From the NCBI GenBank assembly GCA_023253615.1, contig JALRFZ010000784.1:1-8580 (forward strand): 8,580 nt of DNA, in the 5' to 3' direction. The position numbers and the translations under genes are program-made. The notes under the pieces were generated by a model. That model saw only the letters and a list, made by a program, of their open reading frames with translations. It did not search any database and had not been told where the DNA came from. Of the stretch, positions 7,657 to 8,580 are shown one piece after another (the first letter of the stretch is position 1; the number at the start of each line of letters is the position of its first letter). This DNA is from Verrucomicrobiales bacterium. GTDB taxonomy: Bacteria > Verrucomicrobiota > Verrucomicrobiia > Verrucomicrobiales > DEV007.

Positions 7657-8580
7657 ATGAAAGCGCTGCTTCCCGTCATTCTCTTCTGCTTTTCCGGAGC
7701 CACCTGTGCCGCGGACGCACCACTCCGCGTCGCGACTTTCGCGATCGAGGCGACCCCTCCGGCGGGTTCTCCGCTCTGCAACGGTTCGGTCGATCCGGTG
7801 AAAATGATCGTGACTCCGTTGATGGCAAAAGGGGTGGTTTTGTCAGGGGCAGGCGATCCCATCGTGCTCTGCGCCTTCGACTGGGTGGGGATCGGCAATG
7901 AAAGCCACGACGCCTTCCGCGCCGCTCTTGCCGAAGCGGTGGGAACGGAGTCCGGGCGGGTGGTCGTCCACACCCTGCACCAGCACGACGCGCCTGGAAG
8001 TGATCTGGCCACCGAGCGGCTCCTCGCCGGGCAGGGGCGAGCGGGTCGCTTTTCCAATCCCGACTTCGATCACGAGGTGATGTCCCGCCTCGCCGCCACG
8101 GCCAAGGAGTCGCTGGGCCGGTTGACGGAGGTCACGCATCTCGGGTTGGGCACGGGCAAGGTCGAGCGCGTCGCCTCGAACCGACGCATTCTCGGAGCCG
8201 ACGGCAAGGTCGCGCTGCAACGCCAGAGCGCCGGAGGCAAGGATCCCGCCGCCCGCGACGCACCCGAGGGCACGATCGATCCCGATTTGAGACTCGTCTC
8301 TTTCTGGAACGGCGACACGCCTCTCGCCGTGCTGAGCTATTACGCGACCCATCCGATGAGTTTTTACGGCCGTGGTCTCGTGAACTGGGATCTCGTTGGC
8401 ATGGCGCGCGAAGATCTCTCCGGGGAACTCGGCGGTTTGCCCTGGGTCCATTTCAACGGCGCGGGTGGCAATGTCGCCGCGGGAAAATACAACGATGGCT
8501 CCGAGGCGGCCCGGCCTGTCCTGGCCGCCCGGATCGGGGAGGGGATGCGGCTCGCCTGGGAGTCGCAGGAGAAGACATCC
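7657..8580 (+). CDS. Exported neutral/alkaline ceramidase-like protein, 3'-partial
   Basis: The frame from the ATG at 7657 runs 308 codons to the window edge without a stop, so the C-terminal part is missing. It opens with a signal peptide (MKALLPVILFCFSGATCAA, cut probably before Asp20), placing the protein outside the cytoplasm. Features of the neutral/alkaline non-lysosomal ceramidase N-terminal family follow: VATFAIEATPPAG at 25-37, LCAFDWVGIGNESHDAFRAAL at 71-91 (the substrate-side strand and helix), VVVHTLHQHDAPG at 102-114 with a H-x-H pair (His108, His110), and YYATHPMSFYG at 228-238 with His232. The last two correspond to zinc-ligand sites in ceramidases. The position that holds the G-D-x-S-P nucleophile motif in true ceramidases instead reads NGAGGNVAAGKYNDG (267-281), with no serine at the expected place. 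Ceramide hydrolysis is therefore doubtful, and a related hydrolase or non-catalytic role is possible. The start is supported by the signal peptide; only a weak AAAG precedes it. It follows the LamG-like gene by 21 bases. Confidence 0.82.
   Translation, partial: MKALLPVILFCFSGATCAADAPLRVATFAIEATPPAGSPLCNGSVDPVKMIVTPLMAKGVVLSGAGDPIVLCAFDWVGIGNESHDAFRAALAEAVGTESGRVVVHTLHQHDAPGSDLATERLLAGQGRAGRFSNPDFDHEVMSRLAATAKESLGRLTEVTHLGLGTGKVERVASNRRILGADGKVALQRQSAGGKDPAARDAPEGTIDPDLRLVSFWNGDTPLAVLSYYATHPMSFYGRGLVNWDLVGMAREDLSGELGGLPWVHFNGAGGNVAAGKYNDGSEAARPVLAARIGEGMRLAWESQEKTS

Noticed and set aside
7657..7713. Lipoprotein signal for the ceramidase-like protein (Cys17)
   Set aside because: The residues before the cysteine (SGAT) do not fit the lipobox, while CAA before Asp20 fits ordinary signal peptidase I cleavage.
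7374..7901. A 175-codon plus-strand frame bridging the LamG-like and ceramidase-like genes
   Set aside because: It is an out-of-frame overlap with two better-supported genes, and its Arg/Gly-rich translation has no domain signature.

Overview
The window comes from a GC-rich bacterial chromosome with every gene on the + strand and very short gaps, giving near-complete coding density. The mix of genes points to Verrucomicrobiota (Luteolibacter/Haloferula-like) or possibly Planctomycetota. The reasons are a secreted LamG-type protein with an internal repeat propeller, an exported neutral-ceramidase-like protein of the sort common in those phyla, and few recognisable Shine-Dalgarno sequences. This placement is inference from gene content; there is no rRNA or other marker gene here.

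The left two thirds (3-6007) is one tight three-gene unit. The first gene is the large C-terminal part of a transglutaminase/DUF2126 putative amidoligase, whose 5' end lies outside the window. The second is an 838-residue fusion of a circularly permuted type-2 ATP-grasp domain with a C-terminal alpha-E (DUF403) domain. The third is a 292-residue transglutaminase-like cysteine protein with an intact Cys-His-Asp triad. The gaps are 8 and 15 bases, so co-transcription is very likely. Comparative genomics has predicted that this type of cluster makes or attaches a peptide through amide-bond ligation (amidoligase and ATP-grasp) and breaks or exchanges amide bonds (transglutaminase-fold enzymes). 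To my knowledge its product and target are not established. Here the ATP-grasp domain departs from the family consensus, as I remember it, at two otherwise well-kept motifs.

The right third (6091-8580) encodes exported proteins. After an 83-base gap with a small GC hairpin comes a 514-residue protein with a signal peptide. It looks like a concanavalin/LamG jelly-roll split in two by an inserted propeller of about seven blades. Twenty-one bases further on begins an exported neutral-ceramidase-like protein that runs off the right end. It keeps the H-x-H and T-H-P zinc-ligand-like sites but seems to have lost the serine nucleophile motif. A functional link between the cytosolic ligase unit and these exported proteins is not shown by the sequence beyond shared strand and proximity.

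I see no RNA genes, mobile elements, CRISPR arrays or attachment sites. The most novel-looking items are the divergent ATP-grasp/alpha-E fusion within an uncharacterised peptide-ligation cluster, and the propeller nested in a LamG domain.
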